Shown here: positions 35,516-36,398 of the stretch, piece by piece
How positions within the stretch are numbered: position 1 is the stretch's first letter
Layout of the letters: each line of letters starts with the position of its first letter
Virus record (IMG/VR): IMGVR_UViG_3300031711_000314
Location: 1 to 36,398 of that record
From: a virus
Reading direction: 5' to 3' (one strand)
Length of the DNA stretch: 36,398 bases
Program-made: the position numbers and the translations under genes
The notes under the pieces: generated by a model
What the model was told of the DNA's origin: nothing
The model's database searches: none
The model's input: only the letters and a program-made list of their open reading frames with translations

Positions 35516-36398
35516 GGTGAGCGGGCATCTGCTGCGTCTGCTCCGGGTCGCGCTCGGCGGCAGGGGAGAAACGGATCCCCCTGACGTTTAGCTTCTTGTT
35601 CCTCGGGTCGGCAAACGGAGCAGTCTCGATATAGCCTAGCTCACACAGCAGGGGGACGACCTTCTTAGCGTTCCGGGCAAGATCGGGAGGGAACTCGTCG
35701 ACCGTCAACGCACCCCTAAGTTTCAGGTCCAGCCAGAGAGAACGGAAATCCTCACCCGGGATCGCTAGATCGTCGGAGTAAACGAGGACGGGGAGAGGCG
35801 GCGGTCCGTCGTCGCAAACCGTCGTTGATTCGGCTCGTGGCGCGGGTTCGACCCGTGCCGCGTGCTCCCTCAAATCGTCGAAGAACTCGTTGAAGCTGAT
35901 CCTGATGCGCGGTTGGAGGAGATCCTTCTCCTTATGTTCCGGCACAAAATCAGCCGGATTCTTCACGCGGTGCACGTAGACCGGGATGGGGAGGTTCTCG
36001 AGGTACTTCTCCATCATCGGGCGCACCACCTTCTCCCAGTCGAGGCCGCCGTTCCCGGTCCCGAGCTGGGGGAACGAGATGCTCGTGATGCCGTACTCGG
36101 CGTAGCTCGCGACGAACTTCTTGAGCCCGGCTTCGACGTACTCGGGCTTCGAAGGGGACCGCCAGTGGCGCTTGGTCGGGAAGTTCAGGACCCACTTGTT
36201 AGGGGTCCGGTAGAGGTAGAGCTTCCCGACGGTGAGCGTCTTGTCCTTGCAGAACTTGGCGTACCGCTCGAACATCTCGGGGTAGCGCCGCTTGTATTCG
36301 AGCGCGATGCCCTTCCCCATGACGCCGACCGTGTTCACGGTGTTCACCAGCGTCTGAGCCGGTGACTCGAACAGGTTCATTGAGAGGTAATGCAGCAT
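35496..36398 (-). CDS. darG: DarG-like macrodomain antitoxin (300 aa)
   Basis: Macrodomain proteins of the DarG type remove ADP-ribose from DNA and also hold DarT. The ligand-binding motif NTVNTVGVMGKGIALEYK (19-36), with Lys29 matching the lysine needed for de-ADP-ribosylation in this class, and the second loop SFPQLGTGNGGLDW (about 108-121) are intact. The C-terminal half (about 150-300) is a separate region: an acidic/proline linker, then a winged-helix-like segment (FRSLWLDLKLRGALTVDEFP, LCELGYIETAPF), perhaps the toxin-binding or autoregulatory domain. It lies upstream of the toxin gene and overlaps it. The window ends on its ATG, so the promoter is not seen; an in-frame ATG six codons in is an alternative start. 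Confidence 0.85.
   Translation of the reverse strand: MLHYLSMNLFESPAQTLVNTVNTVGVMGKGIALEYKRRYPEMFERYAKFCKDKTLTVGKLYLYRTPNKWVLNFPTKRHWRSPSKPEYVEAGLKKFVASYAEYGITSISFPQLGTGNGGLDWEKVVRPMMEKYLENLPIPVYVHRVKNPADFVPEHKEKDLLQPRIRISFNEFFDDLREHAARVEPAPRAESTTVCDDGPPPLPVLVYSDDLAIPGEDFRSLWLDLKLRGALTVDEFPPDLARNAKKVVPLLCELGYIETAPFADPRNKKLNVRGIRFSPAAERDPEQTQQMPAHLEAVDQ

Noticed and set aside
1-36398. CTAGGG as a strongly over-represented phage motif
   Set aside because: By eye there are roughly 30 copies on both strands, often as Leu-Gly codons, but that is near the number expected from base composition; at most it is a context bias within otherwise scarce CTAG. A proper k-mer count would be needed.
36340-36398. 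Attachment site or packaging end at the window edge
   Set aside because: The window stops on the antitoxin start codon and begins on the integrase start codon; no duplicated sequence between the two ends was seen, so no att, cos or terminal repeat can be called.

Overview
The window is a high-GC stretch (I estimate low to mid 60s percent) that reads almost entirely as one temperate, short-tailed (podovirus-like) phage or prophage. It carries a tyrosine integrase, small and large terminase, portal, scaffold, HK97-type capsid, a head-tail adaptor, a large tail-nozzle protein, internal/ejection-type proteins and a repeat-built tail fibre. No tape-measure, tail-tube or sheath gene is visible. The host is not named by the sequence. 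The prophage-borne lipoprotein with a Gly/Ala/Thr-rich linker and a Cys-rich tail resembles surface lipoproteins common in Myxococcota, so a myxobacterial-type host is a reasonable guess and no more.

Layout. (1) 1-3.4 kb: integrase, a small zinc-ribbon protein and one unknown on +, facing a three-gene minus-strand operon headed by a ribbon-helix-helix (RHH) protein. (2) 3.4-4.6 kb: a control-like region with a 121-bp nested palindrome, a clear minus-strand terminator, an unknown minus-strand gene and an array of inverted repeats. (3) 4.6-7.0 kb: a serine recombinase, a second RHH protein and small unknowns. (4) 7.0-8.8 kb: minus-strand accessory pairs (two-TM protein + small soluble protein; lipoprotein + one-TM protein) around one small + gene. 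(5) 8.9-33.8 kb: a long + strand late operon, packaging to head to tail to ejection proteins to fibre, then a glycosyltransferase, a LamG-like protein and three small genes, many with ATGA/GTGA stop-start overlaps. (6) 33.8-36.4 kb: a minus-strand accessory end with a DUF4145 protein and a DarT/DarG-like DNA ADP-ribosylation toxin-antitoxin pair, in the order antitoxin then toxin.

The best leads are accessory. The DUF4145 gene lies between two diverged copies of one short sequence, the 3' end of the last late gene, which looks like a cassette-exchange scar. The DarTG-like pair lies directly beyond that scar. An uncharacterised two-TM/soluble gene pair sits inverted between the early and late genes. 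Several intergenic regions carry perfect inverted repeats, including one that contains the terminase start codon. No endolysin, replication protein, CI-like repressor or att site could be recognised.
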